A DNA stretch of 64,000 bases from Bog-756 sp963727075 (GTDB lineage: Bacteria; Actinomycetota; Acidimicrobiia; Acidimicrobiales; RAAP-2), in the NCBI GenBank assembly GCA_963727075.1, contig CAVSET010000006.1, positions 1,612,001 through 1,676,000 of the forward strand, read 5' to 3'. This document shows, piece by piece, positions 53,091 through 62,010 of the stretch. The notes below the pieces were generated by a model, which worked only from the letters and a program-made list of their open reading frames with translations, did not search any database and was not told where the DNA came from. Each line of letters starts with the position of its first letter. Positions within the stretch are counted from its first letter, which is position 1. A program made the position numbers and the translations under genes.

Positions 53091-56000
53091 GTGGTAGCGC
53101 CGTTGCGGGTTCGGGTCCTCGGTAGCCTGGAGGTGGACGGCATCGAGTTCTCCGCGCTCGGAAGCCGTAAACAGCGGACCTTGCTGCGCCTCCTCGCTCT
53201 GGGTCGGGGGGCCCCGATCAGCGTCGACCGACTGGCCGACTCCCTCTGGCCCGAGCGTCTCCCGGCCCGGCCCGGGGACCAGGTCGGTGTTCTGGTCAGC
53301 CGCCTGCGATCGGCACTCGGTCCACGACGGGTGGTCCGAAGCGATGCCGGCTATGCCTTGGTGGCCGACTGGATCGACGTGGTGGCCTTCGAGCAGCTGG
53401 CCGCCGAGGCTCAACGGCGACTGTCAGAGGACCAACCGGCCGCGGCCGCCACCGCCGCGAAGGCCGGATTGGCCCTGGTATCCGGTCCGCTGCTGGCCGA
53501 CGAGCCGGACGCGCCCTGGGCCGACGAGGCTCGACGACCGATCCATCGGACGGTGGCCGGATTGCGCTCCGTGGCGGCCGAGGCCTTTCTGGCCACCGGT
53601 GATCCGTTCGGTGCGGCGTCAGCCGCCCAGGCCGCGCTGGACCAGGACCCCTACGACGAGCACGCTCTCCGCCTGCTCATGACGGCGCACGCCCGCGCCG
53701 GACGGCCGGGCGCGGCCCTGGCCGCATACGCCTCGACCCGGGAGCACCTGGTCGAGTCCCTCGGCGCCAGCCCCTCGGCCCTCACTGAGGATCTCCATCT
53801 CGCCATCCTGCGCGGCGAGATCCTCCCCGCGGACCCGCCGGCACCAGCTCCGAGGAGCGGCGGGTCCACGCTTCCCGGTCGCGACCGGGAATGGTCGATA
53901 TTGGACGACTCGCTGGTCAAGGCCATGGGGAGGGTCGAGGTGGTGATGGTCGAGGGGGAGGCGGGCATCGGAAAGACCCGGCTCCTCGAAGCGTGGTCGG
54001 CCTCGCTGGCCAGCTCCACCACGGTCCTGTGGGGCACCTGCGATCCGATCGGTGCCGCCCTCCCCTTCCAACCCGTGTTGGACGCGCTGGACCGACAGCT
54101 CGCTCGCGTCGACGAGGCAGACGCAGCGGACCTCCTGAGTCATGCCGGGCCAGTGCTCGGTCCCCTCCTCCCCGGCCACCGGGGACCCGCCCCGCCCCAC
54201 GATCCCCTGACCGCCCGAGCTGCGTTGTTCCGAGGCGCCCTGAGCGTGGGTTGTCGAGCTGGACACGGAGGCGTCGCCGTCCTCGTGCTCGACGACGTCC
54301 ATCTGGCCGACGCCACCACCAAGGCCTGGCTGCAGTTCGCATCCAAGCGGCCGACGGCAGGGTCACTCCTCATCGTGGCCTCCCTGCGATCCGAGCCGGC
54401 ATTCGCCCTTCCCGGGGCGACGCGGGTGACCCTCGGCCCGATCGACCTGGCGGCGGCCACCCGCATCGTCGGGGTCGAGCGAGCCGAGGTCTTGCTCGAG
54501 CGCAGCGGCGGCAACCCCCTGTTCCTGGTCGAACTGGCGAACTTCCAGGGCGACGATCTGCCGACTTCGATCCTCGAGGCGGTATCGGCCCGGGCCGCCC
54601 GGGCCGGGGCGGCCGAGCACACCCTCCGCACCGCGGCGATCGTGGGGCCCGAAGTCGACCTGGACCTTCTCGCTGGCGTGACGCACGAGCCCGCGGTGGC
54701 GCTTCTCCGGGACCTGGAACAGGGGCAGCGCCTGATGATTCTCGAGGAACGGGGGTTGGCGTTCGCCTTCCGCCACGAGCTGGTGCGGGAGGCGTTGGTG
54801 GCCGGCACTGGCGCGTCGAGACGGGCGCTGATCCATCGCCAGGCAGCCCAGCTACTGGCCGCCCGGCCCCGGCGGGATCCCCTGGTCGTGGCGATGCACG
54901 CCCGGCAGGGCGGAAGCCTCGAATTGGCCACCAACGCGCTGATCGAGGCCGCCGCCGAGGCATCGATCCGATTCGACCATGGCGAAGCCGAGCGGCTCCT
55001 CGATGACTCGCTCGGCCTCTTCCCCCTGGCGGGCGCCTACCTCGCCCGGGGGCGGGTCCACCTAACCACCGAGCAATTTGCCAAGGCCTCGGCCGATGCC
55101 CAGGAAGCGTTGGCGCTCGGATCCGGCGCCGAGTCGCTGGAGCTGGCTAGCTGGTCGGCGTACTACCAACGTGATTTCGATCGGGCCCGGAGCTTCTGCC
55201 GGGAAGCCGCATCCGCCCTCCGACCGGATGACCATGCGATGAAGCTCAGCATCCTGGCTCTGGCCGGCCGGATCGCCCATGCCGACGGGGACCTGGATGC
55301 CGCGCAAGAGAACCTCGAGTCCGCTGTTGCGGCCGCAACTGCTGTCGGCCGGGCCGGCGTCGGCAAGGTCTGGCTCGGCTGGCTCATGACCGACCGGGGC
55401 CACGCGGACCTGTCCGAGCAACTCGTCGTCGAGGTCGCCAACGACCCGTCGCTGACCTCACACCCCTTTGCCCAGGCTCACCGGGCCCTCCTGGCCGCCT
55501 ACTCCTCGGCGCTGCAGGGCCGGATCGCCCTGGCGCTGTCCCACCTGGATACCGTCGACCACGAGGTCGACGTGAGACATCTCGACCATTTCGCCGGCCG
55601 GACCGCCAACTATCGCGCCTGGCTCCTGCGCAACCTGTTGTGTGAGTCCGAGGCCGACGAGCTCAATCTGCTGGCCGCCGAAGCGGCCAGCCAGCGCGGC
55701 CTTCGTGAGGCCCAGGCCCAAGCCGCCCTCGATCTGGCTGACTCACATGTCCGGAGGGACGAGCTTGCGAACGCCTCGGCCGCCCTCGACCTCGTCGATT
55801 CGTTGGGGACGGGGTACGCATTCGATTGGAAGGCAGGGCTCCGTCGTGACCTGCTGAAGGCACGCCTGGCGCTGGCCGACGGTCGTCCCGAAGAGGCGGC
55901 AACCATCGCCGATCAGCTTGCAGCCAGGGCCACGGCGATCGGGACACCTCGCTACCACGCCCTCGCCGCAGCATTGGGCCACCGGGCCCGTCGGGCGGCC

Positions 56001-56243
56001 GGCGACCGCGTCGATCCGGGATCGGCCGAGGGTCTCATCGGTGCCCTGGCCCGATTCGCCGCCCCCGAGGCATGGTGGCTCACGGCGGAGCTGGCCGAGG
56101 ATCTCGGGGTCATCGAATGGCGGGCCCAGGCCGACCGGATGGTTGGTGCTCTGGTGGCCGGCGCCGGATCCCGGGGGGAGGCATTCGGGCGTCAGGCCGA
56201 CAAGTGGCTCGACAGGATGAGGAGCTCCCGTCGAAGGGGCTGA
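53091..56243 (+). CDS. large SARP/BTAD-type transcriptional regulator with AAA ATPase domain
   Basis: An intact 1050-residue protein from GTG 53091. Residues 1-90 form an OmpR-type winged helix (RVRVLGSLEVDGIEFSALGS, then VDRLADSLWPERLP), 95-245 a BTAD helical domain (ARAGRPGAALAAYASTREHL), 258-480 an AAA_16-like ATPase with Walker A VEGEAGIGKTRLLEAW and Walker B VAVLVLDDVHLADA, and the rest is TPR-like repeats. This is the layout of large SARP regulators that control secondary metabolism or stress genes. No biosynthetic cluster is adjacent. Its 3' end overlaps the convergent methyltransferase by 52 bases. Confidence 0.9.
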   Translation: MVAPLRVRVLGSLEVDGIEFSALGSRKQRTLLRLLALGRGAPISVDRLADSLWPERLPARPGDQVGVLVSRLRSALGPRRVVRSDAGYALVADWIDVVAFEQLAAEAQRRLSEDQPAAAATAAKAGLALVSGPLLADEPDAPWADEARRPIHRTVAGLRSVAAEAFLATGDPFGAASAAQAALDQDPYDEHALRLLMTAHARAGRPGAALAAYASTREHLVESLGASPSALTEDLHLAILRGEILPADPPAPAPRSGGSTLPGRDREWSILDDSLVKAMGRVEVVMVEGEAGIGKTRLLEAWSASLASSTTVLWGTCDPIGAALPFQPVLDALDRQLARVDEADAADLLSHAGPVLGPLLPGHRGPAPPHDPLTARAALFRGALSVGCRAGHGGVAVLVLDDVHLADATTKAWLQFASKRPTAGSLLIVASLRSEPAFALPGATRVTLGPIDLAAATRIVGVERAEVLLERSGGNPLFLVELANFQGDDLPTSILEAVSARAARAGAAEHTLRTAAIVGPEVDLDLLAGVTHEPAVALLRDLEQGQRLMILEERGLAFAFRHELVREALVAGTGASRRALIHRQAAQLLAARPRRDPLVVAMHARQGGSLELATNALIEAAAEASIRFDHGEAERLLDDSLGLFPLAGAYLARGRVHLTTEQFAKASADAQEALALGSGAESLELASWSAYYQRDFDRARSFCREAASALRPDDHAMKLSILALAGRIAHADGDLDAAQENLESAVAAATAVGRAGVGKVWLGWLMTDRGHADLSEQLVVEVANDPSLTSHPFAQAHRALLAAYSSALQGRIALALSHLDTVDHEVDVRHLDHFAGRTANYRAWLLRNLLCESEADELNLLAAEAASQRGLREAQAQAALDLADSHVRRDELANASAALDLVDSLGTGYAFDWKAGLRRDLLKARLALADGRPEEAATIADQLAARATAIGTPRYHALAAALGHRARRAAGDRVDPGSAEGLIGALARFAAPEAWWLTAELAEDLGVIEWRAQADRMVGALVAGAGSRGEAFGRQADKWLDRMRSSRRRG

Positions 56244-56974
56244 CGGCCCGGGCCCACCGCCCGCTCGGCCTCGACGACCAGTCGGCGACGATCACCCACC
56301 GGGAGTCGTGCGAGGAACTCGGCCATGTGGGCGTGCCCCAGCCGCCAACCCACCAGTTCACGGGGGGTAAGGGGCCCGGCGTCGACGGCAACGGTCTGGA
56401 TCTCGCTCACCGGAACCCCGGCCTTCCCGGCTTGATGGGCCAGACCTCCGGGCGTGTCGGTCAGGGTCGCCCAGCGCTTCTGCTCGTCGAACCAGGCCGG
56501 TGCCTGCCAGCCCAGACGACCTGCGACTTCGTCGACCGCTTCTTTGGCCGGATGATCGTCGCCGGCGGCAAAGGTCATCGTCATCAGCACTCCCCCACGG
56601 CGCGTCACCCGGGCGGCTTCAGCCAGCTGCAGCCAGGGCTCGGGCAGGTGGTTGATCAGGAAGGCGGAGAGCGAGACGTCGAACTCATGGCGGGCGAAGG
56701 GCAGGTGGAGGGCGTCGGCCCCGACGACCCTCAAACCGCGTGCCACACCTCTGGCTTGGACCAGCATCAGCGGCGAGATGTCGGTCGCGATCGGGACGGC
56801 CCCCGAAGCCCACAGCTCGCCGGACAGCGCGCCGGTGCCCGCACCCAGATCGAGCACCCGGCGGCCGGTGAGCCCTACCGGGACCGCTCGCACCAAGGCG
56901 CGGCCAAACCGGCGATAGATGTGCTCCAACTCGGAGCGCCACCGTTCGGCCGACCGCCCGTAGTCGAACGACAT
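56192..56974 (-). CDS. SAM-dependent methyltransferase
   Basis: A 260-residue class I methyltransferase from ATG 56974. Motif I is RRVLDLGAGTGALSGELWAS, followed by VPIATDISPLMLVQARGV, VVGADALHLPFARHEFDVS and LTPRELVGWRLGHAHM. It resembles UbiE/type 11 enzymes acting on small metabolites. Its 3' end overlaps the regulator gene by 52 bases on the opposite strand. Confidence 0.87.
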   Translation of the reverse strand: MSFDYGRSAERWRSELEHIYRRFGRALVRAVPVGLTGRRVLDLGAGTGALSGELWASGAVPIATDISPLMLVQARGVARGLRVVGADALHLPFARHEFDVSLSAFLINHLPEPWLQLAEAARVTRRGGVLMTMTFAAGDDHPAKEAVDEVAGRLGWQAPAWFDEQKRWATLTDTPGGLAHQAGKAGVPVSEIQTVAVDAGPLTPRELVGWRLGHAHMAEFLARLPVGDRRRLVVEAERAVGPGRQPLRRELLILSSHLSA

Positions 56975-57047
56975 CGGCCCTTGGGGGGAGCGAGTACTGC
57001 CCGTCCGATCGGCGACTGGTCCATACCCAGGTGCACGATGTGGTCGT

Positions 57048-57440
57048 TCACCCCCGGATGCGGGCGGCATCGCCGATCTCCGCCAGCAGCGAGGCCGGCC
57101 AGCGTCCACCACACCACACTCGATCGGAGAGGATCCCTCCCGCCTCGACCTGCAACACATGGGCCTGGTGGCAGGCGTGGGGGACTCCGTTCTCCTCCCA
57201 GCTCAGGGTGAACTCGACGAGCTCCCCGCCCTCGATCGGGGTTCGGTGCAGCTCCTCGAAGCGGCCGGCGTCGGCATACCAGCGCCCGAGCTCAGCCTTG
57301 ACGGCCTCGGCTCCATGGGCACTGAAGCGCCAGTTCGGAACAGTGGCGTCCAGTTCCACTGCTCGGGCGAACGCCTCGCATCGGGTCACCGTCCCGGATT
57401 CGACGGACTCCAGGAAGCTGCCCACTGCATCGATGGTCAT
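57048..57440 (-). CDS. NTF2/SnoaL-like domain protein
   Basis: A 130-residue protein from ATG 57440 with a perfect AGGAGGAC site. The fold signs are FLESVESGTVTRCEAFARAV, ELDATVPNWRFSAHGAEAVK, then LVEFTLSWEENGVPHACHQA and SDRVWCGGRWPASLL. A small alpha+beta cone-shaped binding domain, enzyme or ligand-binding, unknown substrate. It lies 73 bases upstream of the methyltransferase on the same strand and may be co-transcribed. Confidence 0.75.
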   Translation of the reverse strand: MTIDAVGSFLESVESGTVTRCEAFARAVELDATVPNWRFSAHGAEAVKAELGRWYADAGRFEELHRTPIEGGELVEFTLSWEENGVPHACHQAHVLQVEAGGILSDRVWCGGRWPASLLAEIGDAARIRG

Positions 57441-57618
57441 CTGTCCTCCTCCTTTCTTGCGCCGGACCTGTCCGTCAGCATCCCCCTCGGTCCTTGCAAC
57501 GCCCCTGCAGCCTGAGCCCGAGCAGGTGCAGGGAATGTGCAGGGCTGACCCGCCACGCTGCCAGAGGACGGAAGCCCATGTCGGTCGACCTGGGCCACGC
57601 TGACAAGGAGGAACCGAC

Positions 57619-57975
57619 ATGGCCAACGCCGAGCAGAAGACATTCGATACGCCAGACGAGGTCCGCTCCTTCGAGCGGGGACAGCTGGAGCTGCTGCGCA
57701 TCGGAGACAGCGAGATCGGGCGGCTTACCCTGGAACCGGGCTGGCGCTGGTCGGAGCACGTGAAGCCGATCGCCGGCACCGACTCGTGCGAGGCACCTCA
57801 TTTCCAGTATCACGTGCAAGGAACCCTGCACATCCAGATGGACGACGGTACCGAATTCGACGCCGGGCCGGGCGACGTGACCGCCCTCCCTCAAGGACAC
57901 GATGCCTGGGTCACCGGCGACGAACCTGTGGTGGTGGTCGATTGGTGGGGGGCCTCGAACTACGCCAAGGCATGA
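57619..57975 (+). CDS. cupin-domain protein
   Basis: A 118-residue protein from ATG 57619 with an AAGGAGG site. The cupin barrel is WRWSEHVKPIAGTDSCEAPH, then FQYHVQGTLHIQMDDGTEF and DVTALPQGHDAWVTGDEPVV; His residues in SEH, YHV and GHD are likely metal ligands. Divergent from the NTF2-like gene. No other domain. Confidence 0.85.
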   Translation: MANAEQKTFDTPDEVRSFERGQLELLRIGDSEIGRLTLEPGWRWSEHVKPIAGTDSCEAPHFQYHVQGTLHIQMDDGTEFDAGPGDVTALPQGHDAWVTGDEPVVVVDWWGASNYAKA

Positions 57976-58018
57976 GCGCGGCGCGACCGGACACCCGGAC
58001 GGTCTCTGGCTGAGGTCC

Positions 58019-58834
58019 TCAACAGGGTTTCGGACTGGTGAGAAGACCGGTCTGCGCAGTGAACTGATGGGCGATCTCCTGCCCGTAGAGACGAGCTCCT
58101 TCGTTTGTCAGGTGCACACCATCGACGAGCGTCCGCACCAACTGGACCCGGCCGCATGTCAACTTGTAGAGGACCTCCTGGCCTCTGGCTCCAGCCAGAA
58201 TGCTCCCGGCGTCGATGACGTGGTCTCCCGGGATGGTGCGGTAGCCGTCGAAGAGGCGCTGCGCATGGTTCAGCACCGGCGGTTCGATGGGGGGCGGACT
58301 CACCCAGTACAGGGAGGCCCCGGCACGACGGACCTCCTCCGATAGTTGCACGGCCCGTTGTTGCCAGAGGGAGAAGAACTCGGGGCTGTTGTCGGCAACC
58401 ACCCGGCCCTGTGCGTCTCGCATGGGAGGAGGAAAGTAGTTGCCGACGAAGATGGCCAGAACTGCGTCCGGGTGTTCCTTCTGCAGTATCACCGAGGTGT
58501 ACTGGATCCAGTCGACCCAGCCGGTGAGCAGCCCGCTCCCGCTCACCGCGTACCGTCCGGTTTGAATGCCCACCTTCGCCAAACTGCTCGCGATGGTGCA
58601 GGACGACTGCTCCATGATCGAGTCTCCGATCAGGGCGACCCGATGGATGCCGATGGCCGCCAAGGGCGGGTGCCGGGTCGGCTGGACGATCATCGGGCAT
58701 GACATGCCCGGGCTGGCCGGGGATGCTTGATTGAAGTAGCGGTCCCAGACGACAAACGCGATGGCGGCAACGAGGAGCGTCGTCGCAACCACGATCACCG
58801 TCCAGGCGGTGGGTCGTGGGGTGCGGGGCGGCAC
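58019..58834 (-). CDS. membrane-anchored SGNH/GDSL-type hydrolase
   Basis: A 271-residue protein from GTG 58834. One N-terminal helix (WTVIVVATTLLVAAIAFVVW) anchors it outside the membrane. The SGNH catalytic blocks are visible: Ser in IHRVALIGDSIMEQSS, Gly in YAVSGSGLLTGWVDW, Asn in VLAIFVGNYFPPP and Asp-x-x-His in VDGVHLTNEGARLYG. It is probably an esterase or acyltransferase acting on cell-envelope sugars or lipids. Confidence 0.85.
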   Translation of the reverse strand: MPPRTPRPTAWTVIVVATTLLVAAIAFVVWDRYFNQASPASPGMSCPMIVQPTRHPPLAAIGIHRVALIGDSIMEQSSCTIASSLAKVGIQTGRYAVSGSGLLTGWVDWIQYTSVILQKEHPDAVLAIFVGNYFPPPMRDAQGRVVADNSPEFFSLWQQRAVQLSEEVRRAGASLYWVSPPPIEPPVLNHAQRLFDGYRTIPGDHVIDAGSILAGARGQEVLYKLTCGRVQLVRTLVDGVHLTNEGARLYGQEIAHQFTAQTGLLTSPKPC

Positions 58835-59019
58835 GACATGACGATACCCGGGTCGGATTCGGAGGAATCACAGGACCCATTCCTTATGAGCTGGACCTTG
58901 CCACAACGAAGATGAACGTCGTGCAACATCGGTTGATCCAGGACCGGGTCGGGAATACCGTGCGATCGAAGGGCCACAGTCGTCGGCGGCCGACGATGAG
59001 ATCAGAAGGAGCAACCGGC

Positions 59020-59527
59020 ATGGCACGCCGCCGTCTCGTCGGTGGGCCACTGGTGGTGGCAGCGGCACTCCTGTCTCCCGGAGTGAGCTCCGCGGCAGGC
59101 CATGGCAAGATCCATCCGCACCAGTTCTTCGCCGGGTCAGTCAACGGGTCACTGGGTCGACCGGCCCCGGCGATCATCGACGTCGCCTGCCCCGGACCCG
59201 TGGTCATGGGCCGAACGGGTCACCCGCTTTCCGGTCAGACCGTCGAGGTGAGCCGGGCCATCCCGACGGCCTCGAACTCCGGATACACCGGCAACGACGC
59301 CACCTCGATCTCCGCCTTCTTCGGCGCTCCTCCTCCCGGGGCCGGCCCGATCGGCCCGGTCAGCTTCACCCGCTATGGCGCGCCGAAGCCGATCCCTACG
59401 TCTCTCAACCTCCCCTTGCGGGGGATCGGGCTTCGTCACCTTCGTACCCTTCCCGATGAGCCCTCCGTCGTCTCGGTCCGAGAGCGTGGCGGTCGACTAC
59501 GTCAATGTGGCCGTCAGTCCCCGGTGA
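59020..59527 (+). CDS. secreted protein of unknown function, frameshifted near the end
   Basis: ATG 59020 follows AGAAGGAGC. It opens a clean signal peptide MARRRLVGGPLVVAAALLSP ending in an AxA-like site, then VNGSLGRPAPAIIDVACPGP and ISAFFGAPPPGAGPIGPVSF. At LNLPLRG (near 59415) the frame changes, and GGSGFVTFVPFPMSPPSSRS, then VAVDYVNVAVSPR, ends at TGA 59525-59527. About 168 residues, exported, beta-rich; I do not recognise the family. The original frame runs on to 59625 with Arg-rich junk, which is why the frameshift reading is preferred. Confidence 0.65.
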
Positions 59528-59624
59528 TGTGGCGTCCCACGCCTGACGCGGCGGCTCGACGCGGCGAGATTCGGCAGTCGGAGAAGAGATTTTTGATCGA
59601 GCACCACCCGGAGGACAATCGATG

Positions 59625-59882
59625 AAGCCGCCGCCGTCGACAATCGATGGGACTGTGACCAAGACGAGTCCGCGGTCGGGGCGCCGGTCATGGTGCACGA
59701 ACCGTTGGCCGCGTTGGCCTCCCCCTGAAGGTGCTCGTGTGGGACGACGACGGACAGACTCGGGTCTCCTACGTGGCGCCGACCGAGCTCCAGTCGCGGT
59801 ACGGCCTTCCACGGAGCTCGGCGGCAACTTGGCGGGAATCGATGCGATCACCGATGCCCTCGTCGCCCCAGAGAGTGGTTAG
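59625..59882 (+). pseudogene. decayed DUF302-family gene fragment
   Basis: Pieces GAPVMVHEPLAALASP, LKVLVWDDDGQTRVSYVAPT and TELGGNLAGIDAITDALVAP are typical of the DUF302 domain and follow in order, but they lie in three frames, and the first half of the domain before GAPVM is degraded. Several indels are needed, with missing segments. It is therefore an old remnant rather than a single base-calling error. No start codon or ribosome site can be assigned. Confidence 0.5.
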
Positions 59883-59978
59883 CCTACGGAGCCACCCGCG
59901 ATGGCGTCCGCACCCGGGATTGGGACGTGGGCAGGGAGACCCACGGTCAGGCATGTCTCCCCAAGGGCAGACGAAGAC

Positions 59979-60220
59979 TCAGGCATCATTGCGGAGGCGA
60001 CGATCCCAAGCTGGCTGCAGCTCGATGGCGATCGCACCTCTCCGACATCGACTCCGACAGCCCGAGAGATCGCTTGGCGGGCAGTCTGTACGACCTCGGA
60101 AAAGAACCGACAGTCGACGACAAGGTCGAGGCTCGGCACCTCGATGTACCACCAATCTTGAAACCTCGTCGCTCGCACCGTGTACTCGTCCTGTTGCCCC
60201 ATCTCTCGCAATGGCCCCAT
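59979..60220 (-). CDS. HicB-like small protein, frameshifted
   Basis: From ATG 60220 (AGGGGAA site) or ATG 60202 it reads DEYTVRATRFQDWWYIEVPS, then LDLVVDCRFFSEVVQTARQA and AISRAVGVDVGEV, the HicB-type strand-helix antitoxin pattern common in actinobacteria. After DVGEV a one-base change gives AIELQPAWDRRLRNDA and a stop at 59979, the normal family end. No HicA toxin gene was found beside it. About 80 residues. It may be an orphan regulator. Confidence 0.6.
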
Positions 60221-60479
60221 CTCTCGAAATTCCCCTGAACCCGATCGTTCCGCCGTCATCTAACCGTCGACAAGTAACGTGTCCCGTAACGAGCTGTTGA
60301 AAGGTCGGCCAACTCTTGGTGACGTTTGGCTTTCGGGGTGACAATCCGTACCTCTTGTCACCACCTGATCACAGTGAGTGCCGGCACACGATCCGTGTCG
60401 ATCAACCGCGTTCCCACGGACTTCCTACCAATTCAAAGAACAGCGAGCGGGGCTCCGAGCCCGCGCCCGTGGCCGCACA

Positions 60480-61262
60480 TCAGGAGCGAACGCGATCCAG
60501 CGAGATCGGTATGACACTGACCGTGGCGGGGCATTCTCCCAGATGGATCTGGGAGAATGCCGAGCCCGGTAGCTTGTGGAACGTATCGCGGCTCAATACA
60601 TCCATTCGGTAGGCGACCGACGGAGAGACCCACACCGGAACCGAGGCGAGGGTGCCGAACCCCTCATGGTGATTGTGGCCGCACAGGACCAGTCGCACAT
60701 CAGATCCGGCAATCACCTCCGCCAAGCCATCTGGGTCTCGCAACCTCAGGCGTGACATCGGTTCGATGGGAGAAGGGATCGGTGGATGATGCAGAGCGAG
60801 GACCGTGCCGTCCGGAGCCGGCGCCGCCAGTGCGTCTCGGAGGAAGCTCAGCGTCTCGCCTGTCAGCGCTCCGAATTCCTCACCCGGAACCACCGAATCC
60901 AGCAACAGGACCCGAAGGCCGCCACACCAATGAACCTGGTTGATCGCCTCCGAGGTCGGGGTCATGTCGAGCAGGTGACGGCGGAACTCGGAACGGACAT
61001 CGTGGTTGCCCGGGAGGTATGCGACATCTGCTCCGGTGGCTCGCGCCGCACTGTCCATCATCTCCGCCAGATCCTGGTAGCAGGCCGGATCGCCAGCATC
61101 GGCAAGGTCACCGGTCAGGATGAGCAGATCGGGCTCGAGGTGGGCTCCGCCGATCGTCGCCAGACCGGCGAGGAGATTGTCGCGGGGACGCACTCCCGGC
61201 AGCAGCGTTCCTTCCGCCGTGAGGTGGATATCCGATATTTGGATGAGAAGGTGCTCAGCCAA
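60480..61262 (-). CDS. CpdA-like metallophosphoesterase (calcineurin-like)
   Basis: A 260-residue protein; the frame starts at TTG 61262, whose GGAAGA site lies 8 bases upstream. All metal motifs are present: ISDIHL, LLILTGDLADAGD, AYLPGNHDVRSEF, LALHHPPIP and LVLCGHNHHE. Such enzymes hydrolyse cyclic AMP or other phosphodiesters with two metals. It starts 29 bases after the zinc-ribbon gene on the same strand and may be co-transcribed. Confidence 0.88.
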   Translation of the reverse strand: MAEHLLIQISDIHLTAEGTLLPGVRPRDNLLAGLATIGGAHLEPDLLILTGDLADAGDPACYQDLAEMMDSAARATGADVAYLPGNHDVRSEFRRHLLDMTPTSEAINQVHWCGGLRVLLLDSVVPGEEFGALTGETLSFLRDALAAPAPDGTVLALHHPPIPSPIEPMSRLRLRDPDGLAEVIAGSDVRLVLCGHNHHEGFGTLASVPVWVSPSVAYRMDVLSRDTFHKLPGSAFSQIHLGECPATVSVIPISLDRVRS

Positions 61263-61291
61263 TCGCAGGTCTTCCGATGGATCTCAGACCA

Positions 61292-61474
61292 TCAGGCTGC
61301 GGGTGGCGGAGACGCCCGGGCGTAGCTCGAGCGACTGTCCGACCATTCACACCGACACGACTTGCACCGCAGGCTCATGCCGTAGCCGGGCATGCCCGAT
61401 CCACGGACTATGAGTGTCGGCACGTCGGCCGACCCGCAACTGGGGCAATTCCGAAACACCGCATCTTCGGTCAT
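61292..61474 (-). CDS. tiny zinc-ribbon protein, copy 1
   Basis: A 60-residue protein from ATG 61474 with a GGAGG site; the longer open frame upstream is not used. Four cysteines in RNCPSCGSADVPTLIVRGSG and SLRCKSCRCEW form two CxxC knuckles of a zinc ribbon. It precedes the phosphoesterase on the same strand. A paralog lies 293 bases away on the other strand. Function unknown; binding to RNA polymerase or nucleic acid is possible but unproven. Confidence 0.6.
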   Translation of the reverse strand: MTEDAVFRNCPSCGSADVPTLIVRGSGMPGYGMSLRCKSCRCEWSDSRSSYARASPPPAA

Positions 61475-61766
61475 ATGCCAACCTCCGACCTGGTGGCTCG
61501 ATGGGACCGGACTCTGGAACTGTCTCCCAGGGTAACCGGTGCGGTCGCCATCTGGACAGAGATCCTTGGTTCGAGCCGTCAGGACCACACGGAGTGAACA
61601 GTTCGTGACGTCTGTGTGACATCTACACGAATGAGGGGCGGGACCGCCCCTTCTGGCGACGATTCCCAAATTTTCTCTTGCACCCGCGAATCGGTGTCAT
61701 TAGCGTGGCGGCCTGCACACGGCGGCTGAGGCGGGCAGGCGGCCATTCCATTGGGAGGTCGGCAAG

Positions 61767-61934
61767 ATGGATTCAACGCGAACAGTCATGCCCTGTCCGA
61801 ACTGCGGGTCTTTGGAAACGCCCATCCTGGTGGTCCGAGGGAGTGCTCATGCGGATGACGGCTTGAGCCTGCAATGCCGGGGGTGCCGCCACGAGCGCTC
61901 CGCCGAAGACGTGGATCGTCTTCAAGCGTCGTAG
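61767..61934 (+). CDS. tiny zinc-ribbon protein, copy 2
   Basis: A 55-residue protein from ATG 61767 with a GGGAGG site. It reads MDSTRTVMPCPNCGSLETPI, then LVVRGSAHADDGLSLQCRGC and RHERSAEDVDRL, with two CxxC pairs. It matches copy 1 in spacing and in the CP-CGS...P.L.VRGS pattern. The two copies are transcribed away from each other, so they share a 290-base divergent promoter region. Its shortness makes it easy to miss. Confidence 0.6.
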   Translation: MDSTRTVMPCPNCGSLETPILVVRGSAHADDGLSLQCRGCRHERSAEDVDRLQAS

Positions 61935-62010
61935 TCGTCGGCCGGTGGAACACCGCGTGGATTGGCGGGTGCCAACCGTGAGTGATCGAGGGGCCGCGGG
62001 CCGCCGGCGC

